The translations under genes and the position numbers were made by a program. Of a stretch of 58,833 nucleotides of DNA, positions 26,128-34,437 are shown piece by piece (positions within the stretch are counted from its first letter, which is position 1; each line of letters starts with the position of its first letter). Under the pieces are notes generated by a model that did not search any database, was not told the DNA's origin, and worked only from the letters and a program-made list of their open reading frames with translations. The stretch is from Mammaliicoccus lentus (GTDB taxonomy: Bacteria; Bacillota; Bacilli; Staphylococcales; Staphylococcaceae), in NCBI RefSeq assembly GCF_002902755.1, contig NZ_PPRS01000011.1, positions 1 through 58,833 of the forward strand. Reading direction: 5' to 3'.

Positions 26128-27145
26128 CTTGATGACCCCCTTTGCTTTCTTTTTCTTTAACTTCTTCAGGGATTAATCGGTCATCAATTTTGAGACCTTT
26201 TTCTTTATAATAACGGTATGCACCTTCATGCAATGGAGTATTTAAACCATTTAGTGCAGTTTCCAACTTCATTTCTTTCGCAGAGTTATGTACATCAATC
26301 ATAAAATCTCGATTTTCGTGCAACATTTTAGTTAAATTATAAACCATGTCTGCGTCCATTTCTTTAGTCGTAACTAAAATATTAGGTTGTGCAATTGTTT
26401 GAATATCCTTCTTTTGCTTAGGATATGTTCCTTTTTTAATTGTATAGCGATACCAAGTATCCACTTGACTGTTAATTTGTTTCATTTGCTTATCTGTCAC
26501 TTCTAAAATAGTAGCATTTACCCCTGAAGCATACATATCAGTAATCGATGATACAGGTACACCTGCAGGTAACGAACCTCCATCAAGCCTGCCATCTCTC
26601 ATAGAAGAAATCGTTTCTTCATATCCCAAATATTCAGGAGATATATCTTTTTTTGATTGGCCAATACCTTTCATCATCATTAAAGTTGATTGTTCAGTAC
26701 CACTGGCTCTAGGACCTACTGAGAAAGAACTTCCTTTAATATCAGCAATTGTGCCAGTTTCCACTTCGCTATTTTTTAATACAAAATGTTCAACATTAGG
26801 CCAAATCATGCTCATTGAACGTAAGGAATCATACTTTTCTCCTTTATAAATTCCTGTTCCTTGAGATGCTTGAGTAGAAATCAAACCTTGTAAAATTGAA
26901 AAGTCAGCTTCATTCTTTTTCATTAAATCAATATTTTCTACAGAACCTGCAGAAGATTGACCATTAAATTTAGTATTTTGACTTCGATAATGCTTAGTCC
27001 ATAACTGTCCCATGCCAACACCTATAGGATAATAGGTACCCCCTGTTGACGCTGTCGCAATGTTATATGTTTTCTTTTTCTCAAAATTACAACCTGCCAA
27101 TATAACAACTAAACATACTAGTAAACTGATCAAGCGAAACTTCAT
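26117..27145 (-). CDS. TAXI-family TRAP substrate-binding lipoprotein
   Basis: A 342-residue exported binding protein. Signal peptide with lipobox LAGC (Cys19) anchors it to the membrane, as needed in a Gram-positive cell. The start of the mature part, NIATASTGGTYYPIGVGMGQLW, is the TAXI signature. Later blocks (FSVGPRASGTEQ, LDGGSLPAGVPVSSI) line the ligand cleft in the family. First gene of the operon; the leader carries a GntR-type palindrome and a cre-like site. TAXI proteins known so far bind glutamate, 2-oxo- or 2-hydroxy-dicarboxylates, consistent with the downstream enzymes. Confidence 0.9.
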   Translation of the reverse strand: MKFRLISLLVCLVVILAGCNFEKKKTYNIATASTGGTYYPIGVGMGQLWTKHYRSQNTKFNGQSSAGSVENIDLMKKNEADFSILQGLISTQASQGTGIYKGEKYDSLRSMSMIWPNVEHFVLKNSEVETGTIADIKGSSFSVGPRASGTEQSTLMMMKGIGQSKKDISPEYLGYEETISSMRDGRLDGGSLPAGVPVSSITDMYASGVNATILEVTDKQMKQINSQVDTWYRYTIKKGTYPKQKKDIQTIAQPNILVTTKEMDADMVYNLTKMLHENRDFMIDVHNSAKEMKLETALNGLNTPLHEGAYRYYKEKGLKIDDRLIPEEVKEKESKGGHQDEK

Positions 27146-27167
27146 ACTATATCCCCCCTAATTATAA

Positions 27168-27181
27168 ATAAAGCGCTTTCA
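27168..27181 (-). promoter_or_regulatory. cre-like site in the leader of the TAXI operon
   Basis: Read on the minus strand TGAAAGCGCTTTAT; it matches 12 of 14 cre positions (TGWNANCGNTNWCA), deviating only in the last two. It lies 22 bases before the start codon and downstream of the promoter. Confidence 0.55.
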
Positions 27182-27195
27182 CTTGTATTACAAGT
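27181..27195 (-). promoter_or_regulatory. Palindrome, likely operator of the GntR/FadR regulator
   Basis: ACTTGTATTACAAGT is a 15-bp inverted repeat with a TTGTA/TACAA core, a form common among GntR-family operators. It lies directly downstream of the -10, next to the cre-like site, where a bound repressor would block initiation. Confidence 0.6.
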
Positions 27196-27221
27196 TTATA
27201 TTTCGGAGTTACATTTTTCAA
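27193..27221 (-). promoter_or_regulatory. Candidate promoter of the TAXI-TRAP operon
   Basis: On the minus strand TTGAAA (27221-27216) is followed by TATAAA after 15 bases or TAAACT after 17. The spacing is ambiguous, so the exact -10 is not certain. Confidence 0.4.
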
Positions 27222-27388
27222 CATATTTCTGAATATTTTTTCAATTAATTGTATAAATAGGTGGTGTTAACCCCATTATTATATGAGTTGAATTATAAAT
27301 TTTTCTTTTTATTTTCTTTTAAATATTTGCATTAAACAACCATCTCAACGCTCTCGCTGCCTATTTGTACAACAATAGGAAAATAATT

Positions 27389-27418
27389 ACAGTTAGGCAT
27401 GTTTTTTGCTCAATTAGG
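27389..27418 (+). promoter_or_regulatory. AgrA-type direct repeat
   Basis: ACAGTTAGG (27389-27397), 12 bases, then TCAATTAGG (27410-27418). The first matches the AgrA half-site known from the agr P2/P3 and PSM promoters, and a 12-base spacer is the known arrangement. It precedes a promoter with a long spacer and the PSM-like gene. Confidence 0.75.
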
Positions 27419-27424
27419 GAAAAT

Positions 27425-27455
27425 ATGACAAATTTTCAATTTTTACGTTTATACT
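27425..27455 (+). promoter_or_regulatory. Promoter of the PSM-like gene
   Basis: ATGACA (27425-27430), a 19-base spacer and TATACT (27450-27455). The over-long spacer is a known trait of AgrA-activated promoters, which are weak without the activator. Confidence 0.6.
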
Positions 27456-27489
27456 AAAGTTAATTCAAAAAGAAAAGGAGGTCCTTCAA

Positions 27490-27558
27490 ATGGGTATCGC
27501 TGAAATCGTAGGTGGAATTGTAGATATTATTAAAACTATCATTAACAAATTCGCTTAA
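27490..27558 (+). CDS. Phenol-soluble modulin (PSM-alpha-like) peptide
   Basis: A 22-residue peptide starting MGIAEIVGGIVDIIKTIIN and ending KFA. It shares the Met-Gly-Ile start, the Ile/Val-rich amphipathic helix and the late Lys-Phe of staphylococcal alpha-type PSMs and delta-toxin; Glu5 and Asp12 balance Lys15 and Lys20, so net charge is about zero. PSMs are formyl-Met peptides exported by the Pmt ABC transporter without a signal peptide; they act as surfactants, attract neutrophils and structure biofilms. AAGGAGG lies eight bases before the ATG, an AgrA repeat lies upstream, and a perfect terminator follows. Only one copy is present. Too short for standard gene callers. Confidence 0.85.
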   Translation: MGIAEIVGGIVDIIKTIINKFA

Positions 27559-27585
27559 TAACTAGCTTTTCTTTTAACATTATAA

Positions 27586-27631
27586 AAAAGAGGAAATCAT
27601 CAGTTGGGTTGATGATTTCCTCTTTTTCTTT
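27586..27631. terminator. Bidirectional terminator between the PSM gene and lplA
   Basis: A perfect 17-bp stem (27586-27602 with 27610-27626, loop GTTGGGT) with A-rich left and T-rich right flanks. Confidence 0.88.
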
Positions 27632-27641
27632 CTTATTTATT

Positions 27642-28664
27642 TTAACTTAAAATTAATTGAGTAAGCTCTGCTGACGTAATATTACCAAAGTAATATTTTA
27701 AGTTTATTTCATCTAACGCTTTAATAAGTTCTGCTTTGACTACTTTTGTGCCTATTAATGCTTCTTCTACTTCTGTAATATCTCCTTGTCCAAAGAAATC
27801 TCCGTAAATTCGACATTTGGCAATTCGATTTTGTTCTATGGATAATGTTATGTCGACTGTGCCACAATTGAATCGGTCACTGCGATTATATTCATATTTA
27901 GGTGAACGTCCGTAGTTCCAATCCCAGTTTTTATATTTTTTCGCTGCAAGTTCATCAATTGCATCCCAATCTTCTGCGCTTAATTCATATCGTTTCGCTT
28001 CTTTAATATCATCAATACCCATAATCTGTTCGACCATTAAATTTTTAAATTCGTCTATCGTAACATTTTGATATTTTTCATCTAAGTAATCACGAATATT
28101 GCCAACGCGAGCACGTACGGATTTTATACCTTTAGATTCAATTTTTTTACGATTTGGTTTAAGTACATTTACCATTGGCTCATAATCGACATCTAATAAT
28201 AAAGAATAGCCGCCATATATACGATTGTTAATAAGCGTCATAGCTGCTCCTGATACTTTTTTATCATGAATTGCTAAATCATTACGACCGCTTTGAATCA
28301 CTTCTGTAGCTCCTAAATTATGTAGGGCATCGATTGCTGGCTCGTAAAACCTCTGAAAATCTCCATAAATAGAAGTATCTTTTTCAAGAATACAGCACAT
28401 ATTTACAGCACCACGATCAACATATACTGCGCCTCCCCCTGTATCTCGGCGGACAACTTGTATATCATGTTCGTCTACATAATCTTGATTAATTTCTATA
28501 GCTGTATTTTGGAAACGGCCAATCTCGACTTTCGGGTCACAGTAATATGGAAACAAAATATCATCATCCAAGAAAATATTCTGACTTACATAAACTTGCA
28601 TTGCTAAGGCTATTGCGCCGTCTGCAATATATTCTCCATTACGAATAGGTTCAATTAAATACAT
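27642..28664 (-). CDS. lplA2: Lipoate-protein ligase (LplA2 type)
   Basis: A 340-residue ligase of the BPL/LplA family with the C-terminal accessory domain. Motifs: RRDTGGGAVYVDRGAVN (lipoyl-AMP site), the lysine segment NDLAIHDKKVSGAAM and KYKNWDWNYGRSP. In S. aureus LplA2 attaches lipoate to the GcvH-L carrier of the ADP-ribosylation cluster as well as to E2 proteins. The ATG at 28664 follows GGAGTGGTG; earlier in-frame residues overlap the sirTM end. It is the last gene of the five-gene operon. Confidence 0.92.
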   Translation of the reverse strand: MYLIEPIRNGEYIADGAIALAMQVYVSQNIFLDDDILFPYYCDPKVEIGRFQNTAIEINQDYVDEHDIQVVRRDTGGGAVYVDRGAVNMCCILEKDTSIYGDFQRFYEPAIDALHNLGATEVIQSGRNDLAIHDKKVSGAAMTLINNRIYGGYSLLLDVDYEPMVNVLKPNRKKIESKGIKSVRARVGNIRDYLDEKYQNVTIDEFKNLMVEQIMGIDDIKEAKRYELSAEDWDAIDELAAKKYKNWDWNYGRSPKYEYNRSDRFNCGTVDITLSIEQNRIAKCRIYGDFFGQGDITEVEEALIGTKVVKAELIKALDEINLKYYFGNITSAELTQLILS

Positions 28665-28674
28665 ATCACCACTC

Positions 28675-29565
28675 CTAATTTTGTAAGATTTGTTGTGCAT
28701 CTGTTATTAAAGTAGAAATGTCTTCTGTTAAATGTATCGTTCTATCTTCTATATTTTTAGGAATGCGATACGCTTTTTTGTTTAAAGTCATATAAACTGC
28801 ATTTTCGTTATGACGTGTCATACGTTGGAAAGGATGTTTCACAAATTGAGGTGTTGTGTAACCAATGCCAATTTCTATATAAAGAACTTTGTCATCTTGA
28901 TGTTTTTCTAAAAATGCATTATACCGATCTAACTGTGCATGAAAGTCAGCATCTTCTACCATACCTACTTGTGCTTTACGTTTATTTATTTCCATAGGTG
29001 CATCACATTTCGGACAATGTGGAATGAGGTCCCAAGGGATTTTCATATCTTCTTGTTGTTCTACCATTTGTCTAATTGCATCATCATCTCGATACGTTTG
29101 AGCATGACAGTGTTGACTACATTGCCATAAAATATATTTACCTTGGATGTGGAACACTTTACCCATATCATATTCAGCTATATCAAAAGCATTATCCGCA
29201 TTAGTTGTTATAATATGGTGTTCTTTACCTTTAAGCATTTCTTTTAATGCAATATATGACTTACCTACAGGTTGATCTATATAATTTAATTTTACAAATC
29301 GACTTTCAAAAGCCCAATATTCTTGCCAGCTTTCAAAAGGATGTAAACTCGCTTGTAACATATCAAAAAATCCATACTTTTCGATAAAGTCTGGAAAGTT
29401 CTTTGTAAAACGATCGCCAATATACGTGAAGCCATCAGAAGCTGACATACCAGCACCAATACCAACTACGACCGCATCCGCTTCTTTAAAAGCTTGAGCA
29501 ATTACTTCAGCTTGGGTATTGTCGGTTTGGTTCAATGTTAATGCATCCCATGTTTCTTTATTCAT
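28675..29565 (-). CDS. sirTM: SirTM, class M sirtuin ADP-ribosyltransferase
   Basis: A 296-residue sirtuin of the macrodomain-linked class. NAD-binding [12 protein letters not shown] near the N-terminus; zinc ribbon cysteines in [10 protein letters not shown] and [10 protein letters not shown]; the catalytic region reads [10 protein letters not shown], where ordinary deacetylases keep a histidine. SirTM enzymes ADP-ribosylate the lipoylated GcvH-L partner. The ATG at 29565 overlaps the macrodomain stop by 8 bases; AGGAGG is within the preceding codons. Third position in the operon logic: writer of the mark removed by the macrodomain. Confidence 0.92.
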   Translation of the reverse strand: MNKETWDALTLNQTDNTQAEVIAQAFKEADAVVVGIGAGMSASDGFTYIGDRFTKNFPDFIEKYGFFDMLQASLHPFESWQEYWAFESRFVKLNYIDQPVGKSYIALKEMLKGKEHHIITTNADNAFDIAEYDMGKVFHIQGKYILWQCSQHCHAQTYRDDDAIRQMVEQQEDMKIPWDLIPHCPKCDAPMEINKRKAQVGMVEDADFHAQLDRYNAFLEKHQDDKVLYIEIGIGYTTPQFVKHPFQRMTRHNENAVYMTLNKKAYRIPKNIEDRTIHLTEDISTLITDAQQILQN

Positions 29566-30343
29566 GTTGACTGAGTGCCTCCTTGTATAATTGGAAATTT
29601 TTATCTTTAAAAACATTAAAAATAACTTTTATAGGTGAATTTGTTTCGTTTAAATAATTTAACGTTGTTTCTATTGCAATTTTTGCCGCCTCTTCTTGTG
29701 GAAATCCAAATACACCAGTTGAAATACAGCAGAATGCTAAATGCTTCAATCCATTTTCATCAGCCAGTTTTAAACAACTTCGATATGATTTCGCAAGCAA
29801 GTCTTTATTCATTTGTGAGACAGGTTTTCTTTGAACTTGTGGTCCTACTGTATGAATCACATATTGGGACGGTAAATTATATGATGACGTAATTTTAGCT
29901 TTACCTACGCCTTCTTTTTTACCTTGTTTTTTAATAATTTCATCGCATGCTAAACGAAGCTGTACGCCAGCTTTTGTATGAATAATATTATCAATACAAT
30001 TATGGTTAGCCTGCATACAACCTAAGAACTTACTATTAGCAGCATTCACAATACCATCTACTGCTAATGTAGTGATATCACCTTGCCATAAATAAATATT
30101 TTGGTTTAATTCTGGCTCCAAATCTTCAATATATGTTACATGCTTTTGGTTAATTTCTGATAAATAAGCATCTTGTACTTGGATAAAAGCATCGTCTATT
30201 GGTTTAGGGGGACGAACATTTTGGAGTCCGCGATACAGCTCCCACTTACTTCGTCCCTCATCAACAATAGGGTTGTCTCCATGTGCTTCATTCCATAAAT
30301 AAGCTGTGAGATAAGCGAGTCTCTCATCTTGTGTTTGTTTCAT
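29558..30343 (-). CDS. Zinc-dependent macrodomain ADP-ribosyl hydrolase
   Basis: A 261-residue protein: helical N-terminal part, then a macrodomain from about residue 75 ([21 protein letters not shown], later HTVGPQV and STGVFGFP). The segment [16 protein letters not shown] has the Cys/His/Cys arrangement of the zinc-containing macrodomains found beside SirTM, which remove ADP-ribose from GcvH-L. Its ATG follows the gcvH-L stop with no gap and its end overlaps sirTM, so all are co-translated. Confidence 0.92.
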   Translation of the reverse strand: MKQTQDERLAYLTAYLWNEAHGDNPIVDEGRSKWELYRGLQNVRPPKPIDDAFIQVQDAYLSEINQKHVTYIEDLEPELNQNIYLWQGDITTLAVDGIVNAANSKFLGCMQANHNCIDNIIHTKAGVQLRLACDEIIKKQGKKEGVGKAKITSSYNLPSQYVIHTVGPQVQRKPVSQMNKDLLAKSYRSCLKLADENGLKHLAFCCISTGVFGFPQEEAAKIAIETTLNYLNETNSPIKVIFNVFKDKNFQLYKEALSQHE

Positions 30344-30676
30344 TTATGCCTCAGGTAATGCGTTAAATGCAGTTTCGTCTACATTTTCTAATTTAACTAA
30401 CCAATTTTCTTCAGGTTTTTCAGAGTTTAAAATTGTTGGCTCATCTTCAGCTTTTTTATTACGTTCCACGATTGTACCTGCTAATGGAGATTGTACATCT
30501 AACACTGTTTTAGATGCTTCAATACTTACAATTTCATCGTCTACATTTATGTCGTCTGGTCCCATAAATTCTACATAACCTACAGTTCCAATATCATCTT
30601 GTAACTCCGGTGTCATTCTAAAAACATATTGATTATTTACTTTCTCTACCCATAAGTAATTCGCTAATTTTTTCAT
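30344..30676 (-). CDS. gcvH-L: GcvH-like lipoyl carrier protein (GcvH-L)
   Basis: A 110-residue lipoyl-domain protein resembling glycine-cleavage H protein. The lipoylation lysine is Lys56 in [13 protein letters not shown]; the flanking acidic residues are likely ADP-ribose acceptors as in the known system. Start at 30676 has GGAAG eight bases upstream. It is the substrate of LplA2, SirTM and the macrodomain protein, and all are in one operon. Length equals that of the S. aureus protein as I recall it. Confidence 0.92.
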   Translation of the reverse strand: MKKLANYLWVEKVNNQYVFRMTPELQDDIGTVGYVEFMGPDDINVDDEIVSIEASKTVLDVQSPLAGTIVERNKKAEDEPTILNSEKPEENWLVKLENVDETAFNALPEA

Positions 30677-30694
30677 TAAAAATCTTCCTTTCAT

Positions 30695-31699
30695 TTATAA
30701 ATATATTTCTGATAATAGCTCTAAAGTTCTACATCTCTGTTTAATTCCTGGATGTAATGGTACTAATAAGACTTCATTTGCTTGGAAATCTTCGACAAGT
30801 CGATCTACTTTAAGTTTAACTTGTTCTTTCGTCCCTACAATAACACGTGCACGATGTTGTTCAATCAAACGTTGATCTCGTTCACTTAATTTATATGATT
30901 TAGCAGTTTCAATAGATGGAAATCGACTGAATTCAGCAAACTGTTTTTTGCCTAGTAACCATACATCTAATGATTGTAACAAGTCTTCAGCTTCTTGTTC
31001 AGTATCTGTAACAATAACAAATGTTGTTATCATAACAGTGGGGCTCATATTTAATGATGTGCGATTAAAAGCTTTGCGATAAGTATCGACACTTTCTTTT
31101 GCACTATCAATTTGAGCTTGATTAGGTAATAAAAACGTACCTAACGTCAAGCCTATTCCTTGCTCAGCTGCAATCTGAGCTGATTCAGCACTTGTACAAA
31201 GTAGCCACATATCCGAATGATGAGATAAATGAGGTTGAGCAATTAATCCTTTATAGCGCTGACTTTCATCTTGATTCGTAATATAATGACATATATCTTT
31301 GATGCTTTGCTCATAATCTAGGAAGTCTGTTTTACCTTCATTCAAAGCACGTTTAACAATCGCAGTTCCTAAATTGCTACCAATGCCTAAATCCGTTCTA
31401 TTTGGAAACAAACCTTCTAACAATCTAAAGTTCTCTGCTATTTTATACGGGCTATAATGTGGTAACATAACTCCACCAGAGCCTAATTTAATTCGCTTTG
31501 TTTCTGATAATAAATGCATCATCATTAATTCAGGACTACTGCAGGCAAACGCTGGCACATCGTGATGCTCTGTTAACCAAAATCTCTTAAAGTTAAGCTT
31601 GTCTGCTAACTTAGCCAGTTTCACAGTATCTTGCAAAGCTTCTTCAGCGCTTTTCCCTTCATCTATCACAGCGTAATCCAATACACTTAATTCAACCAA
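30695..31699 (-). CDS. Luciferase-like FMN monooxygenase of the lipoyl/ADP-ribosylation operon
   Basis: A bacterial-luciferase-fold (LLM) flavoprotein of about 334 residues: ELSVLDYAVIDEGKSA at the N-terminus, FWLTEHHDVPAFACSSPE, then GSGGVMLPHYSPYKIAE and GIGSNLGTAI. It is the first gene of the operon and part of the known SirTM cluster, where it may act on or through the lipoyl group. The start is uncertain: a TTG at 31699 has GGAG eight bases upstream and gives the family's usual N-terminus; an ATG at 31759 is in frame but lacks a ribosome-binding site. Confidence 0.85.
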   Translation of the reverse strand: MVELSVLDYAVIDEGKSAEEALQDTVKLAKLADKLNFKRFWLTEHHDVPAFACSSPELMMMHLLSETKRIKLGSGGVMLPHYSPYKIAENFRLLEGLFPNRTDLGIGSNLGTAIVKRALNEGKTDFLDYEQSIKDICHYITNQDESQRYKGLIAQPHLSHHSDMWLLCTSAESAQIAAEQGIGLTLGTFLLPNQAQIDSAKESVDTYRKAFNRTSLNMSPTVMITTFVIVTDTEQEAEDLLQSLDVWLLGKKQFAEFSRFPSIETAKSYKLSERDQRLIEQHRARVIVGTKEQVKLKVDRLVEDFQANEVLLVPLHPGIKQRCRTLELLSEIYL

Positions 31700-31812
31700 A
31701 CCATCATCTCCAAGATTACTTACATCACTGCTAAAATCATGTTCGACTATATTATGCATGATGATGTATGAAATATCACATTTATTGCTTAATCCCTTTT
31801 TGTCCAATATAT

Positions 31813-31842
31813 ATTATAACTTTTTTATCAGTATTTTGTTAA
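31813..31842 (-). promoter_or_regulatory. Promoter of the SirTM operon
   Basis: On the minus strand TTAACA (31842-31837), an 18-base spacer and TATAAT (31818-31813), about 110 bases before the preferred start. Confidence 0.5.
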
Positions 31843-31964
31843 CCATTTATGCAATCATTAAATTTCCAGCATATAAATATTCATTTAGCTATTTGTTTAT
31901 TGATTATTAAATTTTTCAATGTTAATTTGAAAGTAATGAAAAGCGCGAAAGAGGATGTTATAAC

Positions 31965-33155
31965 ATGAATAAATACTCACCTTTATTAGAATCACTTCAA
32001 TTGCCTAATGGCGTTGTATTATCAAACCGTTTTGTACTTTCACCGATGACAACAAATTCATCTACTAAAGAAGGTCATATTACAGAAGAAGATTTAAATT
32101 ACGCCAAAAGACGTGCAGATTCAGCACCTTTGCAAGTAACTGGCGCAGCATACATAGAACCTTACGGACAATTATTTGAATATGGATTTAATATTTCTGA
32201 CGATGCTTGTATACCGGGGTTAACTAAAGTTGCTAAAGCAATGAAAGGTTCGGGCAATAAAGCTATTTTACAACTTGCACACGCAGGTCGTTTTTCTAAT
32301 CATGCTATTTTAAAATATGGACAAGTTTATGGCCCAAGCCCAATGTCATTAAATTCACCTATTAAACATGAAGTACTAGAAATGTCAGTTTCTAAAATAA
32401 ATGAAGTAATACAACAATATGCTGACGCAACTTCGCGTGCTATTCAAGCAGGATTTGATGGTGTCGAAATATCTATAGCACAACGTTTACTTATACAGAC
32501 ATTCTTTTCTACATTCTCAAATGAACGAACAGATCAATATGGAAGAAACACATTAGAAAACAGAGCAAGATTCGGATTGGAAGTCATGGAAGCTGTCCAA
32601 AAAGTAATCGATAAAGAAGCACCTGATGATTTTATTTTCGGTTATAGAGCGACTCCTGAAGAAACACGAGGAGATAAACTTGGTTATACAATCGATGAAT
32701 TTAACCAACATTTAGACTGGGTATTAGAAGTTGCAAACATTCATTATTTAGCTATCGCTAGTTGGGGGCGTCATATTTACCAAAATACAACGCGCACACC
32801 TGGTAAATATTTTGGCAAAAGAGTAAATCAAGTCGTATATGAACATTTAAATGGAAGAATACCACTTATCGTTAGTGGAGGTATCAATTCTCCAGAAACA
32901 GCTTTAGATGCACTCCAAAATGCAGATATGGTCGGAATGTCTTCACCTTTCGTTACAGAACCTGATTTTGTTCATAAATTAAAAGAAGGCAGACTCGAAG
33001 AAATTAATTTAAATGTAACATCAGAAGAACTTGTATCATTAGCAATTCCAAAAGCAGCTTTTAAAGACATCGTACGCATGATGGATTATGGGGAAGGTCT
33101 AGAAAAGAAAGCACGAGACGAATTACGAAAATTAGAAAAGAATTATGATGACTAA
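31965..33155 (+). CDS. Old Yellow Enzyme-type flavin oxidoreductase linked to the SirTM cluster
   Basis: A 396-residue FMN TIM-barrel oxidoreductase: LSNRFVLSPMTTNSST near the N-terminus, LQLAHAGR, then FSNERTDQYGGR-type segment (SNERTDQYGRN), PLIVSGGINSPETA. The canonical HxxH/N pair that holds the substrate carbonyl is missing; the site reads ISIAQRLLIQ with Ser170 and Gln173, so it may not reduce ordinary enones. It is divergent from the SirTM operon and belongs to the same conserved cluster. The ATG follows GAGG at nine bases. Terminator downstream. Confidence 0.85.
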   Translation: MNKYSPLLESLQLPNGVVLSNRFVLSPMTTNSSTKEGHITEEDLNYAKRRADSAPLQVTGAAYIEPYGQLFEYGFNISDDACIPGLTKVAKAMKGSGNKAILQLAHAGRFSNHAILKYGQVYGPSPMSLNSPIKHEVLEMSVSKINEVIQQYADATSRAIQAGFDGVEISIAQRLLIQTFFSTFSNERTDQYGRNTLENRARFGLEVMEAVQKVIDKEAPDDFIFGYRATPEETRGDKLGYTIDEFNQHLDWVLEVANIHYLAIASWGRHIYQNTTRTPGKYFGKRVNQVVYEHLNGRIPLIVSGGINSPETALDALQNADMVGMSSPFVTEPDFVHKLKEGRLEEINLNVTSEELVSLAIPKAAFKDIVRMMDYGEGLEKKARDELRKLEKNYDD

Positions 33156-33166
33156 ATTTCCTTAAC

Positions 33167-33215
33167 AAAAGCTCCTAACCCGTTAAATAAAGTTTAACGA
33201 ATTAGGAGCTTTTTT
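33167..33215 (+). terminator. Terminator after the Old Yellow Enzyme gene
   Basis: Stem AAAAGCTCCTAA (33167-33178) with TTAGGAGCTTTT (about 33202-33213), inner stem GTTAAA/TTTAAC, then a T run. Confidence 0.82.
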
Positions 33216-33238
33216 GAAAAATAGAGTTTCTTGCCCTC

Positions 33239-34213
33239 TTATATTCCCCATTTTATTAATGAACTTGAATATGTCAAACCACCGCCAAAGCCAAATAACA
33301 GTATTGTTTCGCCTTTTTTAATATCTCCTCTGTCTACTGCATCATCTATAGCAAGTGGTATCGTAGCTGAAGATGTATTGCCGTAATAAACTAGACTATG
33401 TAGCGTTTGTTCAAATGGATATTCACTTCTCTTACAGATGTTCTGTATCATTTTCAAGTTTGCACTGTGTGGTACAAACCAATCTACATCTTTCAATTCT
33501 ACATTTGCTTTTTCAGCTACTTTTTCTATTTCTCTTGGTACCATTTTAATTGCCCATTTATACACTTCTTTACCATTTTGATTTACAAAACCGATTTGTT
33601 CTAAATCTTTTCCGAACATCGTTTTACTTACATCTGTACAGTATAAACTTTCAGCTAATTTTCCTTCTGAGCCACTTGTGGAGGTGATAAAACTTGATTC
33701 TTCATCATTTTCTATTAAAAATGCACCCGCGCCATCACCAAATAAAACACACGTATTACGGTCAGAATAATCAGTGATTTTAGATAAAACTTCACCTGCA
33801 ACGACAATAATTTTATTGTACATACCTGATGATATATATGCATTTGCCATATTAATACCATATACAAATCCTGCGCACGCTGCATTAACATCTATTGCAG
33901 CAGCATTTTCAAGACCTAGTCTACCTTGTACATATGAAGCTACACTTGGCGTTCTATAGTCCGGTGTTAAAGTTGAGACAATTATTAAATCCACATCGCT
34001 AATGTCTTTATTATATTTCTTTTCTAAATTTTTAATAGCTTCATAACATAAATCAGATGTAAATTCGTCATCTGCTGCTATACGTCGTTCTTTAATACCT
34101 GTACGTGAAATAATCCAATCGTCACTTGTTTCAACTAGTTGTTCCATATCTTCGTTTGTTAATACTTTTGATGGCTTATATGAGCCAACAGCTGTAATTT
34201 TTGCATGAGTCAT
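33239..34213 (-). CDS. FabH-like 3-oxoacyl-ACP synthase III
   Basis: A 324-residue thiolase-fold condensing enzyme with the complete KAS III triad: Cys113 in VNAACAGFVYG, His in VPHSANLKM and Asn in YYGNTSSATI. The N-terminal segment DDWIISRTGIKERRIA is typical of FabH. Housekeeping staphylococcal fabH normally sits directly before fabF; here there is no fabF, and the gene is isolated and divergent from two membrane-protein genes, so this is probably a paralogue with another acyl primer or product. PHSAN instead of the common PHQAN is a small deviation. The ribosome-binding site is GGTGGGGA. Confidence 0.85.
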   Translation of the reverse strand: MTHAKITAVGSYKPSKVLTNEDMEQLVETSDDWIISRTGIKERRIAADDEFTSDLCYEAIKNLEKKYNKDISDVDLIIVSTLTPDYRTPSVASYVQGRLGLENAAAIDVNAACAGFVYGINMANAYISSGMYNKIIVVAGEVLSKITDYSDRNTCVLFGDGAGAFLIENDEESSFITSTSGSEGKLAESLYCTDVSKTMFGKDLEQIGFVNQNGKEVYKWAIKMVPREIEKVAEKANVELKDVDWFVPHSANLKMIQNICKRSEYPFEQTLHSLVYYGNTSSATIPLAIDDAVDRGDIKKGETILLFGFGGGLTYSSSLIKWGI

Positions 34214-34340
34214 CTTTTCCCCACCTCATCTTGATAGAATTCTTATTTTCTTTTTAAAATAATACTTTTGTTATTCATTAAATGATGTGAACTACTTTTT
34301 TTTATTATCGTACTATAAACAACTATACTCCTAGATTTTA

Positions 34341-34359
34341 AATTAATAAATGGTCATAT
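34341..34359 (+). repeat. 19-bp direct repeat, copy 1
   Basis: AATTAATAAATGGTCATAT, identical to copy 2 at 34438-34456. It lies in the fabH/membrane-protein divergent region, upstream of any fabH promoter. Confidence 0.85.
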
Positions 34360-34402
34360 TATATATTTTTTGTGTATAAAGTATGTTATTTGGTTTTTTC
34401 TT

Positions 34403-34432
34403 TTGCTCTGAATATGATTAAATCAGGATAAT
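34403..34432 (+). promoter_or_regulatory. Candidate promoter of the tandem membrane-protein genes
   Basis: TTGCTC (34403-34408), an 18-base spacer and GATAAT (34427-34432). The expected start of transcription falls at the left edge of repeat copy 2. Confidence 0.45.
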
Positions 34433-34437
34433 ACGGG

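Noticed and set aside
29566-29616. Longer SirTM starting upstream of 29565
   Set aside because: These residues lie within the macrodomain coding end and have no start signal; the ATG at 29565 gives the normal N-terminus.
27642-33155. The SirTM/macrodomain/GcvH-L/LplA2 locus as a new system
   Set aside because: It is an already described class; only the roles of the two flavoenzymes remain open, so it is listed as known.
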